NCBI RefSeq assembly: GCF_000768875.1
Contig: NZ_JRAO01000018.1
Location: 1 to 64,000 of the forward strand
Reading direction: 5' to 3'
Length of the DNA stretch: 64,000 nucleotides
Origin: Porphyromonas sp. COT-239 OH1446
GTDB lineage: Bacteria > Bacteroidota > Bacteroidia > Bacteroidales > Porphyromonadaceae
Shown here: in pieces, positions 15,890 to 24,632 of the stretch
Numbering within the stretch: position 1 is the stretch's first letter
Layout: the number at the start of each line of letters is the position of its first letter
Translations under genes and position numbers: made by a program
The notes under the pieces: generated by a model
Seen by the model: the letters and a program-made list of their open reading frames with translations, nothing else
The model's database searches: none
What the model was told of the DNA's origin: nothing

Positions 15890-18800
15890 ATGAATTGGAA
15901 GCAATTTCGACTAGCTAATAACCTCATGGGGTGGCTGGTCTTTGCCATCGCCACGGTGGTATATCTGATGACCATCAGCCCCACGGCTAACCTTTGGGAC
16001 TGTGCAGAGTTCGTCGCTTGTGATTACAGGCTGGAGATTGGGCATCCGCCAGGGGCTCCCTTCTACATGCTGGTCTACAATGTTATCTCGCATCTAGCTG
16101 GCGACCCCCAGCAGGCAGGTCTGATGGCCAATGCGACCAGTGCCCTGCTCAGTGGTCTCACGATCCTCTTCATGTACTGGACGGTAACGCATATGATGCG
16201 TCGGGTGCTAACCCCCGAGTTTCGCCGTGAGGGCCGAGATCGGGAGACAATCACTCGGGCTCAGTCGGTGGTGATCCTAGGGGGGGCTCTTGTGGCCTCG
16301 CTCATCTACACCTTCAGCGATACCTTTTGGTTCAGTGCTGTGGAGGCCGAGGTTTATGCCTTCAGCTCGCTCTTTACGGCTGTGGTCTTTTGGCTCATGT
16401 TCATGTGGGACGAGCGGGCCGATGAGCCTCGAGCCGATCGCTGGCTCATCCTCATTGCCTATCTGATGGGTTTGAGCATTGGGGTGCACCTGCTCAACCT
16501 GCTCTGCCTGCCTGCTATGGCCCTCGTCTACTACTACCGCAGGGCCGAGCGACCCACGCTCCGAGGGGCTGTGCTCTCGGTCGGGGTCTCCTTTGTCTTG
16601 ATCGTGGTGATGATGTACGGCATCGTGCAGGGAGTGCCCAAGATGGCCGGACGCTTCGACCTCTTCTTCGTCAATACCCTGGGGCTGAGCTTCAATAGTG
16701 GCCTCTATACCTATCTCTTCCTCTTGGCCGCTGTACTGGCCTGGTCGGTGTACGAGTCCGCCCGAGCGATCTCGGTGGGCGAGGGCTCGAGCCGCATGCG
16801 CCTCTCGGTGCTGCTCTCCATCGTCTTGATGGGTATCCCCTTCTTCGGCAGTGGCGTCGTGCTAGGGCTTGCGCTGAGCACTGCGCTGGGCGTCTTCCTC
16901 TTCTCCTACAAGGGACTCAAGCCCCGCTTCGTGCACAGCATGCAGCTGGGCCTGATGGTCATCGCCATTGGCTTCTCCTCCTACGGGGTCATCCTCGTTA
17001 GGGCGATAGCCGATACACCGATGAACGAGAATGCCCCCGACAACCCCTTCTCCCTGCGCTATTACCTGGCCCGTGAGCAGTATGGCTCTGCCCCCCTCAT
17101 CTATGGGCCTACCTTCGCCTCGAGGCATTCGGGCGTCGAGGATGGCGAGGAGGTCATGGGCAAAGCCCCCCGAGAGGATGAGTCTGAGCCCGACCGCTAC
17201 GTCGTGCGCTACCGCAAGCCTGAGCCTCGATACGATGCTTCGCAGAAGATGCTCTTCCCTCGTGTCTACAGCCCCTCGCACACAGAGGGGTACAACCGAT
17301 GGATGAACCGCCGAGCCGACGACTACACGCCCCCAACCTTCGGCGAGAACCTCCTCTACTTTTGGAACTATCAGGTCAATCACATGTACTGGCGTTACTT
17401 CCTTTGGAACTTCGTCGGTCGGCAGAATGACCTCCCCGCCGATGGTGGACGCCTACGAGGCAATGCCATCACAGGCCTAGACTTCATCGACCGCTACTTC
17501 GTCGGCTCTAGCGAGGGAATGCCCGAGTGGCTCAAGGGCAACAAGGGGCGCAACGTCTACTACGCCCTGCCGCTCATCTTGGGCCTAGTGGGCATGTTCT
17601 ATCAGATCTCTCGCACCCGACTGCGCCGCCTCTCCAATGGCAAGCAAGAGGAGCAGGCCGTCGGCCTGGAGAGCTTTTGGATTGTCTTCATGCTCTTCTT
17701 CATGACTGGCCTAGCCATCGTCCTCTACATCAACCAAAAGCCCAATGAGCCTCGAGAGCGAGACTATGCCTACGCAGGTTCGTTCTACGCCTTCGCCATG
17801 TGGACAGCCTTTGGCGTGGCAGCCCTGTGGTCGCTGCTGCGTCGGGCCAAGCTCTCCAGCCTCACCTCAGCCACTGTGGCAACCCTCATTGCCCTCCTCA
17901 TCCCCATACAAATGGCAGGGCAGAACTGGGACGACCACGACCGATCGGGCCGTACCCTAGTGCGCGATATTGGGATCAATTACCTCGAGAGCTGCGAGCC
18001 GAATGCGATCCTCTTCTGCTTCGGCGACAACGATACCTTCCCCCTATGGTACATCCAGGATGTCGAGGGCGTACGTACCGACGTGCGTACGGTCAATATG
18101 AGCTATCTAACGGGTGAATGGTACGTTGATCAGATGAAGCGAGCCACCTACGAGGGTAAGCCCTTGCCTCTGAGGCTCATGAAGCCCAGCTATTACTATT
18201 ACCACGAGGCAGCCTACCTCGACCCCAAAGCCTCTGCTCCGATGTCCGTGCCCGAGGCCCTCACCCGAGTGGTCGATGGATCGAGCCGAACAGCCCGTGG
18301 CGAGGCCGTCTTACCCTCGAATACCCTCTATGTCGATGTCGATAGTGCTGAGGTTGCCAGTCGCCTCTTCGCCAGCGAGCCCGACCTCGCCCGACGGGTA
18401 CTGCCTCGTCTGCCTATCTCGGTCAAGGCCAAGCGTTACCTCGATCGCTCGGGCCTCAGCATCCTCGACCTTATCGAGAGTAACCGCTGGGAGCGTCCCC
18501 TCTACTGGACCTTCACCTCGCCCCGCAATGCTTATGACAATATGCCTCTACATATGATGCAGACCGGCATGGCCTACCAGCTCCTGCCCATCTCGCTCGA
18601 GGGTTCAAAGGCCGACAGCCTCCCCGCCCTCGATGCCGTACGCATCGAGCAGATGTACGACAATGTCATGAATAGGTTCGTATGGGGTGGGGCAGACAAC
18701 CCCTCCATCTACTTCGATGCTACAGGGCGTGAGACGCTACAGGGCGTGCGTGTGGGTGTCTATGAGGTGCTCGCTCGTGCGCTGATCAATCGGGGCGACA

Positions 18801-19174
18801 AGGAGCGTGCCCAGAGGGTGCTACAGAGGTGTCTCGAGGTCATTCGCCCCGAGGTCGTGCCCTATGACTTCCGCTCGATTCGTCTAGCGCAGAGCCTCTA
18901 CGAGGCAGAGATGAAGCTAGAGGCCGACAAGCTCATCGAGGCCGTCGGCTCGGATGCTATGAAGTCGCTCGCCTGGTACTTCCGCCTGTCCGATCATCTG
19001 CTCGAGGCCGTCTACAAAGATCGGGAGATTGATCTCGCCCTCGAAACTGCTCTGATGGCTCTACAGCTCTCGAAGAAGTATGGCAGCCAGGTGATGGAGC
19101 CCTACACGCAGCAGCTCGCCCAGTACAGCAAGCTACTCCTGCCAGCCTCCCCTCAGCAAGGTCAAGCTCGATGA
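15890..19174 (+). CDS. DUF2723 multi-pass membrane protein, putative O-glycosyltransferase
   Basis: Large inner-membrane protein of the DUF2723 family, typical of Bacteroidetes. This internal ATG gives the family-like opening MNWKQFRLANNLMGW directly before the first membrane helix; an in-frame ATG at 15869 would add seven residues. The N-terminal 600 residues hold many hydrophobic segments and the conserved LWDCAEF and GHPPGAPFYML motifs. The C-terminal part is soluble. The eukaryotic homologue TMEM260 is a protein O-mannosyltransferase, so a GT-C type role in protein O-glycosylation is a reasonable inference, not shown here. Its stop overlaps the next gene's start (ATGA). Confidence 0.85.
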   Translation: MNWKQFRLANNLMGWLVFAIATVVYLMTISPTANLWDCAEFVACDYRLEIGHPPGAPFYMLVYNVISHLAGDPQQAGLMANATSALLSGLTILFMYWTVTHMMRRVLTPEFRREGRDRETITRAQSVVILGGALVASLIYTFSDTFWFSAVEAEVYAFSSLFTAVVFWLMFMWDERADEPRADRWLILIAYLMGLSIGVHLLNLLCLPAMALVYYYRRAERPTLRGAVLSVGVSFVLIVVMMYGIVQGVPKMAGRFDLFFVNTLGLSFNSGLYTYLFLLAAVLAWSVYESARAISVGEGSSRMRLSVLLSIVLMGIPFFGSGVVLGLALSTALGVFLFSYKGLKPRFVHSMQLGLMVIAIGFSSYGVILVRAIADTPMNENAPDNPFSLRYYLAREQYGSAPLIYGPTFASRHSGVEDGEEVMGKAPREDESEPDRYVVRYRKPEPRYDASQKMLFPRVYSPSHTEGYNRWMNRRADDYTPPTFGENLLYFWNYQVNHMYWRYFLWNFVGRQNDLPADGGRLRGNAITGLDFIDRYFVGSSEGMPEWLKGNKGRNVYYALPLILGLVGMFYQISRTRLRRLSNGKQEEQAVGLESFWIVFMLFFMTGLAIVLYINQKPNEPRERDYAYAGSFYAFAMWTAFGVAALWSLLRRAKLSSLTSATVATLIALLIPIQMAGQNWDDHDRSGRTLVRDIGINYLESCEPNAILFCFGDNDTFPLWYIQDVEGVRTDVRTVNMSYLTGEWYVDQMKRATYEGKPLPLRLMKPSYYYYHEAAYLDPKASAPMSVPEALTRVVDGSSRTARGEAVLPSNTLYVDVDSAEVASRLFASEPDLARRVLPRLPISVKAKRYLDRSGLSILDLIESNRWERPLYWTFTSPRNAYDNMPLHMMQTGMAYQLLPISLEGSKADSLPALDAVRIEQMYDNVMNRFVWGGADNPSIYFDATGRETLQGVRVGVYEVLARALINRGDKERAQRVLQRCLEVIRPEVVPYDFRSIRLAQSLYEAEMKLEADKLIEAVGSDAMKSLAWYFRLSDHLLEAVYKDREIDLALETALMALQLSKKYGSQVMEPYTQQLAQYSKLLLPASPQQGQAR

Positions 19175-19803
19175 TCGGTAAGTTCCTCAGTCGAGTGCCC
19201 TTGGCCTATCGGATGCTCTTCCCAGGGGCTCGCTGGCGCATCCCTGCGATCAAGGGTAAGAGCATCTACCTGACCTTCGACGATGGCCCTATCCCCGAGG
19301 TAACGCCTTGGGTGCTGGATCAGCTCGATGAGCTAGGGGTCAAGGCGACCTTCTTCTGCGTGGCAGACAATGTGCGCAAGTACCCCGATCTCCTGGCCGA
19401 GATCCTGCACCGTGGCCACCAGGTGGGCAATCATACCTATCACCACCTCAAGGCCCTGGGCTGCTCCACCTCCCGCTATATGGAGGATGTATATGCAGCC
19501 CATGAGCTGCTGCAGACACGCTACTTCCGTCCACCATATGGACACCTAAAACTCTCACAGACACGAGCTCTGAGCCACAGCTTCGAGATCGTGATGTGGG
19601 ATGTCTTGACCCGAGACTATAACCCGAGGATCAGCCCTGAGTGCGTGCTCGGCTACGTCAAGCAGTATGCCCGCAATGGCTCTATCGTTGTCTTCCACGA
19701 CTCGATCAAGGCCGAGCGCAATATGCGCTATGCCATGCCCGAGGCTGTACGCTGGTTGCAGGCCGAGGGTTATCACTTCCTCCGTATGGGGGATGCCCCT
19801 TAG
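19171..19803 (+). CDS. Polysaccharide deacetylase (NodB homology)
   Basis: A carbohydrate esterase family 4 enzyme, expected to remove N- or O-acetyl groups from a cell-envelope glycan. The 210-residue product carries TFDDGP at 35-40 (metal-binding and catalytic Asp), the histidine motif NHTYHH, and RPPYG. No cleavable signal peptide is evident, although the first 20 residues are basic and hydrophobic. It is translationally coupled to the DUF2723 gene, so it may act on the same glycan; this link is inference. Confidence 0.9.
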   Translation: MIGKFLSRVPLAYRMLFPGARWRIPAIKGKSIYLTFDDGPIPEVTPWVLDQLDELGVKATFFCVADNVRKYPDLLAEILHRGHQVGNHTYHHLKALGCSTSRYMEDVYAAHELLQTRYFRPPYGHLKLSQTRALSHSFEIVMWDVLTRDYNPRISPECVLGYVKQYARNGSIVVFHDSIKAERNMRYAMPEAVRWLQAEGYHFLRMGDAP

Positions 19804-19818
19804 GGGGCTACCTAGATC

Positions 19819-19850
19819 CTCGTGCCCCCACTGAGGTGGGGCGAGGTAGG
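19819..19850. terminator. Weak hairpin between deacetylase and queF
   Basis: CCTCG and a GC-rich block pair with a downstream GTGGGGC plus CGAGG, leaving small bulges. No T-tract follows, so it may be an attenuator or only an intergenic hairpin. Confidence 0.35.
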
Positions 19851-19852
19851 AG

Positions 19853-19860
19853 CATCTTTG
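19853..19860 (+). promoter_or_regulatory. Possible -7 box CATCTTTG of queF
   Basis: One mismatch from TAnnTTTG, with the box ending 11 nt before the queF start. If used, the transcript leader would be only a few bases long. Confidence 0.35.
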
Positions 19861-19871
19861 TCAAATCGTTA

Positions 19872-20354
19872 ATGAACCAATCTATGAGCAGTATTAGAGA
19901 AGCAGAACAAGAGCTTACCCTCCTTGGGGGAAGCACCGTATACCGTCAAGACTATGCCCCCGAGTGCCTCGAGGTCTTCACCAACAAGCACCAGGAGAGC
20001 GACTATTGGGTGCGTTTTCATTGTCCCGAGTTTACCTCTCTGTGTCCTATCACGGCACAGCCCGACTTCGCCACGATCTACATCAACTATATCCCCGATG
20101 TCAAGATGGTCGAGAGCAAGAGCCTCAAGCTCTATCTCTTCAGCTTCCGTAGTCATGGGGCTTTTCACGAGGATTGTGTCAATATCATCATGAAAGATCT
20201 AATCCGGATCATGGATCCTCGCTACATCGAGGTGTTGGGCGACTTCACTCCACGAGGGGGGATCAGCATCTTGCCCTATTGTGTCTATGGTCGTCCAGGG
20301 ACGAAGTACGAGGCACTGGCAGAGCAGAGGCTGGCTAACTATCCAGTACGATGA
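19872..20354 (+). CDS. queF: NADPH-dependent preQ0 reductase QueF
   Basis: Reduces 7-cyano-7-deazaguanine to preQ1 in queuosine biosynthesis (cytoplasm). The 160-residue product is of the short QueF type, with catalytic Cys58 in [10 protein letters not shown] and Asp65 at the expected spacing. The family motif [13 protein letters not shown] follows, then the NIIMKDL helix and a C-terminal TPRGGISI segment. The reading frame is open far upstream, but this ATG gives the family length. It overlaps the next gene by ATGA. Confidence 0.94.
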   Translation: MNQSMSSIREAEQELTLLGGSTVYRQDYAPECLEVFTNKHQESDYWVRFHCPEFTSLCPITAQPDFATIYINYIPDVKMVESKSLKLYLFSFRSHGAFHEDCVNIIMKDLIRIMDPRYIEVLGDFTPRGGISILPYCVYGRPGTKYEALAEQRLANYPVR

Positions 20355-21244
20355 GAAAGGTTCTTGCCATTATCAATCCGATCTCTGGCACTGGCTCGAA
20401 GACCAGCATCCCGATGCTGCTCGCAGAGGCCTACCAGGAGACCGACCTCCAGCTCTTCGTTACCTATACGAAGGAGGGTGGACATGCTTACGAGCTCGCC
20501 CGCCAAGCTGTCGAGCAGGGTTACGAGTATGTCATTGCCGTCGGCGGTGATGGTACGGTCAATGAGATCGCTAAGGCCCTTATCTATACCGATACAGCAC
20601 TGGCTATCATCCCCAAAGGCTCGGGCAATGGCCTGGCTCGAGCCCTAGGGATGCCGATGCGAGAGCGTTCAGCTATCGATGCCATTCTGCGAGGCAGTGT
20701 GCACGTCATCGACTGCTGCAAGGCCAATGGCCGGCCCTTCTTCTGTACCTGCGGGATGGGCTTTGATGCCCAGGTGAGCAAGCAGTTTGCCGAAGCTCCC
20801 TTCCGAGGCCCTCTGACCTACTTCGCAACGATGGTGGACAAGTACATCAACTTCAAGCCCGAGCTCTATCGCATCAGCATAGAGGACGGGCAAGAGGTGT
20901 GGGAGACAGAGGCCTTCATCGTCGCTGGGGCTAATGCCTCGCAGTATGGTAATAATGCCTATATTGCACCCAATGCCAGCATGACAGACGGGATGATCGA
21001 CCTAATCGTGCTGCGCCCCTTCGGAGGGCTCAAAGCTCCGCAGGTAGCTCTTCAGCTCTTTACTAAGAGGCTAGAGAGTAGTAATCTTCAGGACTCTTTC
21101 AAGGTCTCTCGGGCTATCATCGAGCGTAGCAAGGCTGGCCCAGTCCATTTGGATGGCGAACCGATCGAGATGGGCACTCGCCTGGAGATCGAGGTCGTAC
21201 CTGCCTCGATCAAGGTCATTACCCCTGCGGCAGAGGTCCTTTAG
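20351..21244 (+). CDS. Diacylglycerol/lipid kinase family protein (YegS/DgkB type)
   Basis: A soluble lipid kinase of the DAGK catalytic domain superfamily, which phosphorylates diacylglycerol or another lipid alcohol. In the 297-residue product the nucleotide-binding motif GGDGTVNE sits at 65-72, followed by [11 protein letters not shown] and a C-terminal beta domain ending with the HLDGEPIEM segment that binds the metal in this family. Probably translationally coupled to queF, though no shared pathway is known. Confidence 0.9.
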   Translation: MRKVLAIINPISGTGSKTSIPMLLAEAYQETDLQLFVTYTKEGGHAYELARQAVEQGYEYVIAVGGDGTVNEIAKALIYTDTALAIIPKGSGNGLARALGMPMRERSAIDAILRGSVHVIDCCKANGRPFFCTCGMGFDAQVSKQFAEAPFRGPLTYFATMVDKYINFKPELYRISIEDGQEVWETEAFIVAGANASQYGNNAYIAPNASMTDGMIDLIVLRPFGGLKAPQVALQLFTKRLESSNLQDSFKVSRAIIERSKAGPVHLDGEPIEMGTRLEIEVVPASIKVITPAAEVL

Positions 21245-21292
21245 CCCCTCGAGCTCGAGTATTCCTCCTCCATAGTCTCTCGTTATATAAGA

Positions 21293-21330
21293 CTCGAGCG
21301 GGGCGAAGCTTAAGCTTCGCCCCGCTCGAG
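21293..21330. terminator. Perfect 38-bp palindrome, bidirectional terminator between convergent genes
   Basis: Two 19-nt arms are exact reverse complements with no loop base between them. They lie between the stop codons of the plus-strand lipid kinase and the minus-strand MurF-Alr gene. Neither side has a long T-tract. Function as a shared terminator is inferred from position. Confidence 0.75.
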
Positions 21331-21368
21331 CGTTGTGTAGAGGTGTTGTAGGGCCTCATACCTCTCGC

Positions 21369-23885
21369 TTACTCCTGGTAATAGAGGCGCTGCACACGAG
21401 GAGAGATAGAGGTTATGATCTCGTAGGTAATTGTCCCACAGATCTTCGCCATTGCTTCGACGGGAAGCCTAGGAGAGCCGAAGAGTAGCACTCGATCGCC
21501 CTCGCAGACCTCTGGCACGTCTGTAACATCAATCATGCAGGCATCCATGCAGACATTGCCAATGGTGGGGCAGAGCTGGCCTCGGATCTCCACCTGGTAA
21601 GCTCCTCGGCTAAGATTGCGACCGAAGCCATCGGCGTAGCCAATAGGGATCACTGCAATGCGAGAGGGGCGGGAGAGTCGAGAGCTACACCCATAGCCGA
21701 TGTATTCGCCCTCGTGGAGCTGCTTGATCTGTAGGATGGTGGTCGAGAGCTGCACGACAGGATGTAGTTCCGAGCCTGTGGGGCTGAGCCCATAGAGCCC
21801 AATGCCTAGACGAGCCATATCCATCGCTCGATGGGCAAATCGCTCCATCCCAGCAGTATTGAGGATGTGTCTCAGGGGGCGATAACCCAGTAGCTGGACT
21901 AGACGTTCGTAAGCCTCGTCGTAGAGGGCAAACTGTCGCTCGGTATAGTTGTCTAGCTCGGGCATATCTGCCGAGGAGAGGTGGCTGAAGACGCTACGCA
22001 CGATCAGCGTATCATCCTCGCAGAGAGCCCTAGCGGCAACTTCTAGCTCCTCAAGGCAGAAGCCCAGGCGATGCATCCCTGTGTCGAGCTTGAGGTGGAT
22101 GCCGAAGCCTCGTATCCCAAGCCGTCGAAGCTCCGCTCTTAGAGCTTGTAGCAGCCTGAGGCTATAGATCTCGGGCTCGAGCTGATAGGCAACGAGGGTC
22201 TCCACGCTCTGAGGCTCAGGGTTCATGATGAGCAGCGGGCTCTTGATCCCCTTGAGGCGAAGCTCCTTGCCTTCGTCGGCCACAGCTACGGCAAGGTAGT
22301 CCACCCGATGCTCCTCGAGTGTTCGGGCGATCTCGAAAGCTCCTAGCCCATAGGCATCGGCCTTGATCATGCAGATCATCTGATGCCCTTGAGGCATGAG
22401 TGAGCGGTAATGTTTGAGGTTTGAGACCAAGGCCGAGAAATTAATCTCTAGCGTGGTCTGATGCTCTCTCAGGGAGTAGGAGCGATAGATCCGTTCGAAG
22501 GCGAACCTGCGCCCCCCCTTGAGCAGAATACACGAGTGTCGCAGTCCCTCAAGCTTGCCCGAAGACAACAGCTCGTCCGTTGTGGCAAAGAAGTCTGCCT
22601 GCACCCCCTCGAAGCAGCACTTCTGTCCCATGAGTGCAGGCCCTACACCTAGTAACCTCTTGACCCCTAGGTGGTCGAGTAGACGTGCAACCTCATGATA
22701 GAGCTCCTCCTCCCCTAGGCCACTCTCGGCGATGTCTGAGAGGATGACTACAGCCTGTGCCCCTGCTCCCTCGGCCTTACGTCTGAGGAAGTCTAGGGCG
22801 ATCTGTAGCGAGAGTAAGTCGTTGGAGTAGGAGTCGTTGATGATCGTATTGCCAAAGACACTAGCCTTGACCTCTAGGCGCATGGATATAGGTCCAAGGC
22901 TTTGAGTGAGCTCTAGATCCTCCAGCAGCTCAGGGCATAGGTATGCTGTTGTGGTGAGAGCGTGGAGGGCATCCATGAGGTAGGCCTCGTCCGTGAAGGG
23001 AAGCTCGTAGCTATATCGCTTGCCTGAGATCTCCAGCTCTAGATAGGTGTGCGAGGCCTCTATTCTCTCGTGGGCAATGAAGACGAAGGCCGAGCGATCT
23101 TTCCTGCTCCACCCCCTCAGACGAGCCTGCCAGCCTCGCTCTTCAATGGCCTTCATGATGCGAGGATCGTCCATCGAGGCGATCAAGGTCTCGACCCCTT
23201 CGAAGAGGTTGAACTTCTCGCTCAACAGCTCCTCCTGGCTGCTGAAGTGCTCAGCATGAGCCTGTCCGAGGGTGGTGAAGATGCCTATCTGAGGACGAAT
23301 GATGCGAGAGAGGCGGCTCATCTCGCCAACCTCGGAGATCCCAGCCTCGATGAGGGCAATATCCACCTCGGGGGATATTTGCAGGATGGATAGGGGGACG
23401 CCGATCTGAGAATTGTAGCTGCGGGGAGATCGGCCTACCTCCATCCGCCGAGAGAGTAGGGTAGCGACGAACTCTTTGACGATCGTCTTGCCATTACTTC
23501 CTGTGATGCCGACTACAGGCATAGTCCACCTAGAGCGATGGTGTGCCGCTAGAGCTTGGAGGGCATCAATCGACGAGGCAACCTGCCACAGGTTGGCCTC
23601 GGGCAACAAGTTCCGAAGGGGCTCAAGGCTCTGCTCTACGACAAACGAACGAACGCCTCGACCGTATAGCTCGACGAGATAACGATGCCCATCGCCCGAG
23701 CCCGTGCGGATAGCGAAGAAGAGAGTCCCCTCCGTCTCAACCAGTGAGCGACTGTCCGTGAGGCAGCGATAGATCCCCCCTCCCTGCCTGAGGTGATGTG
23801 CCTGGGCATGGACGATCTCGGCCAATTGTTCGGCCGAGCAGAGTGAGCAGAGTGGGATTGTAGAGGTAGCTTCGGTGATGGTCAT
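21369..23885 (-). CDS. Bifunctional MurF / alanine racemase fusion
   Basis: One 838-residue polypeptide joins a Mur ligase to a PLP-dependent alanine racemase, a known Bacteroidetes arrangement that couples D-alanine production to the peptidoglycan UDP-MurNAc-pentapeptide step. The N-terminal half has the ATP-binding motif GITGSNGKT at 126-134. The C-terminal half begins near residue 470 and carries the PLP lysine Lys508 in KADAYG. A complete second MurF is encoded at 47933, so the ligase half here may be redundant or specialised. Its start codon overlaps the uridine kinase stop by one base. Confidence 0.93.
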   Translation of the reverse strand: MTITEATSTIPLCSLCSAEQLAEIVHAQAHHLRQGGGIYRCLTDSRSLVETEGTLFFAIRTGSGDGHRYLVELYGRGVRSFVVEQSLEPLRNLLPEANLWQVASSIDALQALAAHHRSRWTMPVVGITGSNGKTIVKEFVATLLSRRMEVGRSPRSYNSQIGVPLSILQISPEVDIALIEAGISEVGEMSRLSRIIRPQIGIFTTLGQAHAEHFSSQEELLSEKFNLFEGVETLIASMDDPRIMKAIEERGWQARLRGWSRKDRSAFVFIAHERIEASHTYLELEISGKRYSYELPFTDEAYLMDALHALTTTAYLCPELLEDLELTQSLGPISMRLEVKASVFGNTIINDSYSNDLLSLQIALDFLRRKAEGAGAQAVVILSDIAESGLGEEELYHEVARLLDHLGVKRLLGVGPALMGQKCCFEGVQADFFATTDELLSSGKLEGLRHSCILLKGGRRFAFERIYRSYSLREHQTTLEINFSALVSNLKHYRSLMPQGHQMICMIKADAYGLGAFEIARTLEEHRVDYLAVAVADEGKELRLKGIKSPLLIMNPEPQSVETLVAYQLEPEIYSLRLLQALRAELRRLGIRGFGIHLKLDTGMHRLGFCLEELEVAARALCEDDTLIVRSVFSHLSSADMPELDNYTERQFALYDEAYERLVQLLGYRPLRHILNTAGMERFAHRAMDMARLGIGLYGLSPTGSELHPVVQLSTTILQIKQLHEGEYIGYGCSSRLSRPSRIAVIPIGYADGFGRNLSRGAYQVEIRGQLCPTIGNVCMDACMIDVTDVPEVCEGDRVLLFGSPRLPVEAMAKICGTITYEIITSISPRVQRLYYQE

Positions 23886-24511
23886 TATTGGATGAGCGAG
23901 CGGATATTCTCGATCAATAGGGCTAGAGCTACAGAATTGAAGCCTCCCTCGGGAATGATGATGTTAGCATACCTCTTACTGGGCTCGACGAAGTCTCGAT
24001 GCATGGGCTTGACGGTGGAGAAGTACTGCTTGAGTACGGAGCTCATATCTCGTCCTCGCTCCTGCACATCCCGCACAAGCCTTCTAGCCAGGCGGACGTC
24101 ATCGTCCGTATCGACGTAGACACGCACGTCCATGAGCTCTCGGAGCGTCTTATTCTCCAAGATCAAGATACCGTCGAGGATAATAACCTTGGCGGGGTGC
24201 ACAAGCACGGTCTGAGGGAGGCGATTGTGTTCGGTGAAGGAGTACACTGGCCGATGGATGCTCTTGCCTGCCTTCAGAGCCATAATGTCCTCGATCATCA
24301 TATCTGTATCGAAGGCATCGGGATGGTCGTAGTTGAGGGCCGAACGCTCGCTCAGACTCAGGTCGTTGTGGGCCTTGTAGTAGAAGTCGTGGCAGAGGGT
24401 GGTTACCTGCTCCTCGGCGAAGGCTTCCTGTAGTTTGCGGACTAGAGTGGACTTGCCCGAGGCCGAGCCACCAGCCACACCGATGATCGTAGGGGTAAAT
24501 GTAGTATCCAT
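23885..24511 (-). CDS. udk: Uridine kinase
   Basis: Phosphorylates uridine and cytidine to their monophosphates in pyrimidine salvage. The 208-residue product has the P-loop GGSASGKST at 14-22, the substrate-site segment LCHDFYYK, and the NYDHPDAFD motif typical of uridine kinases. It is upstream of, and overlaps by one base, the MurF-Alr gene, so both are probably on one transcript. Confidence 0.95.
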   Translation of the reverse strand: MDTTFTPTIIGVAGGSASGKSTLVRKLQEAFAEEQVTTLCHDFYYKAHNDLSLSERSALNYDHPDAFDTDMMIEDIMALKAGKSIHRPVYSFTEHNRLPQTVLVHPAKVIILDGILILENKTLRELMDVRVYVDTDDDVRLARRLVRDVQERGRDMSSVLKQYFSTVKPMHRDFVEPSKRYANIIIPEGGFNSVALALLIENIRSLIQ

Positions 24512-24551
24512 AGCGATGCTGTTATGATGATAATGATAATTGCCCTAGTAT

Positions 24552-24567
24552 GCCCTAAGCTTAGGGC
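24552..24567. promoter_or_regulatory. 16-bp palindrome in the udk leader
   Basis: A perfect palindrome (GCCCTAAGCTTAGGGC) lies 8 nt downstream of the -7 box on the minus strand, near the predicted transcription start. It could be an operator or a 5'-end hairpin. Confidence 0.4.
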
Positions 24568-24574
24568 TGTGCCT

Positions 24575-24582
24575 CAAAGATA
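24575..24582 (-). promoter_or_regulatory. -7 box TATCTTTG of udk/murF-alr
   Basis: Exact match to the window's dominant -7 octamer, 63 nt upstream of the udk start codon. The -33 region is not clear. Confidence 0.55.
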
Positions 24583-24632
24583 CGCAACATCTGGGATACA
24601 CGCCCCACCTTTAGTTCGCTCGAGGTTTCGTG

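Noticed and set aside
16862-17383. A 173-codon antisense frame in the DUF2723 gene
   Set aside because: A shadow frame favoured by the GC-rich codons; no family features and no promoter.
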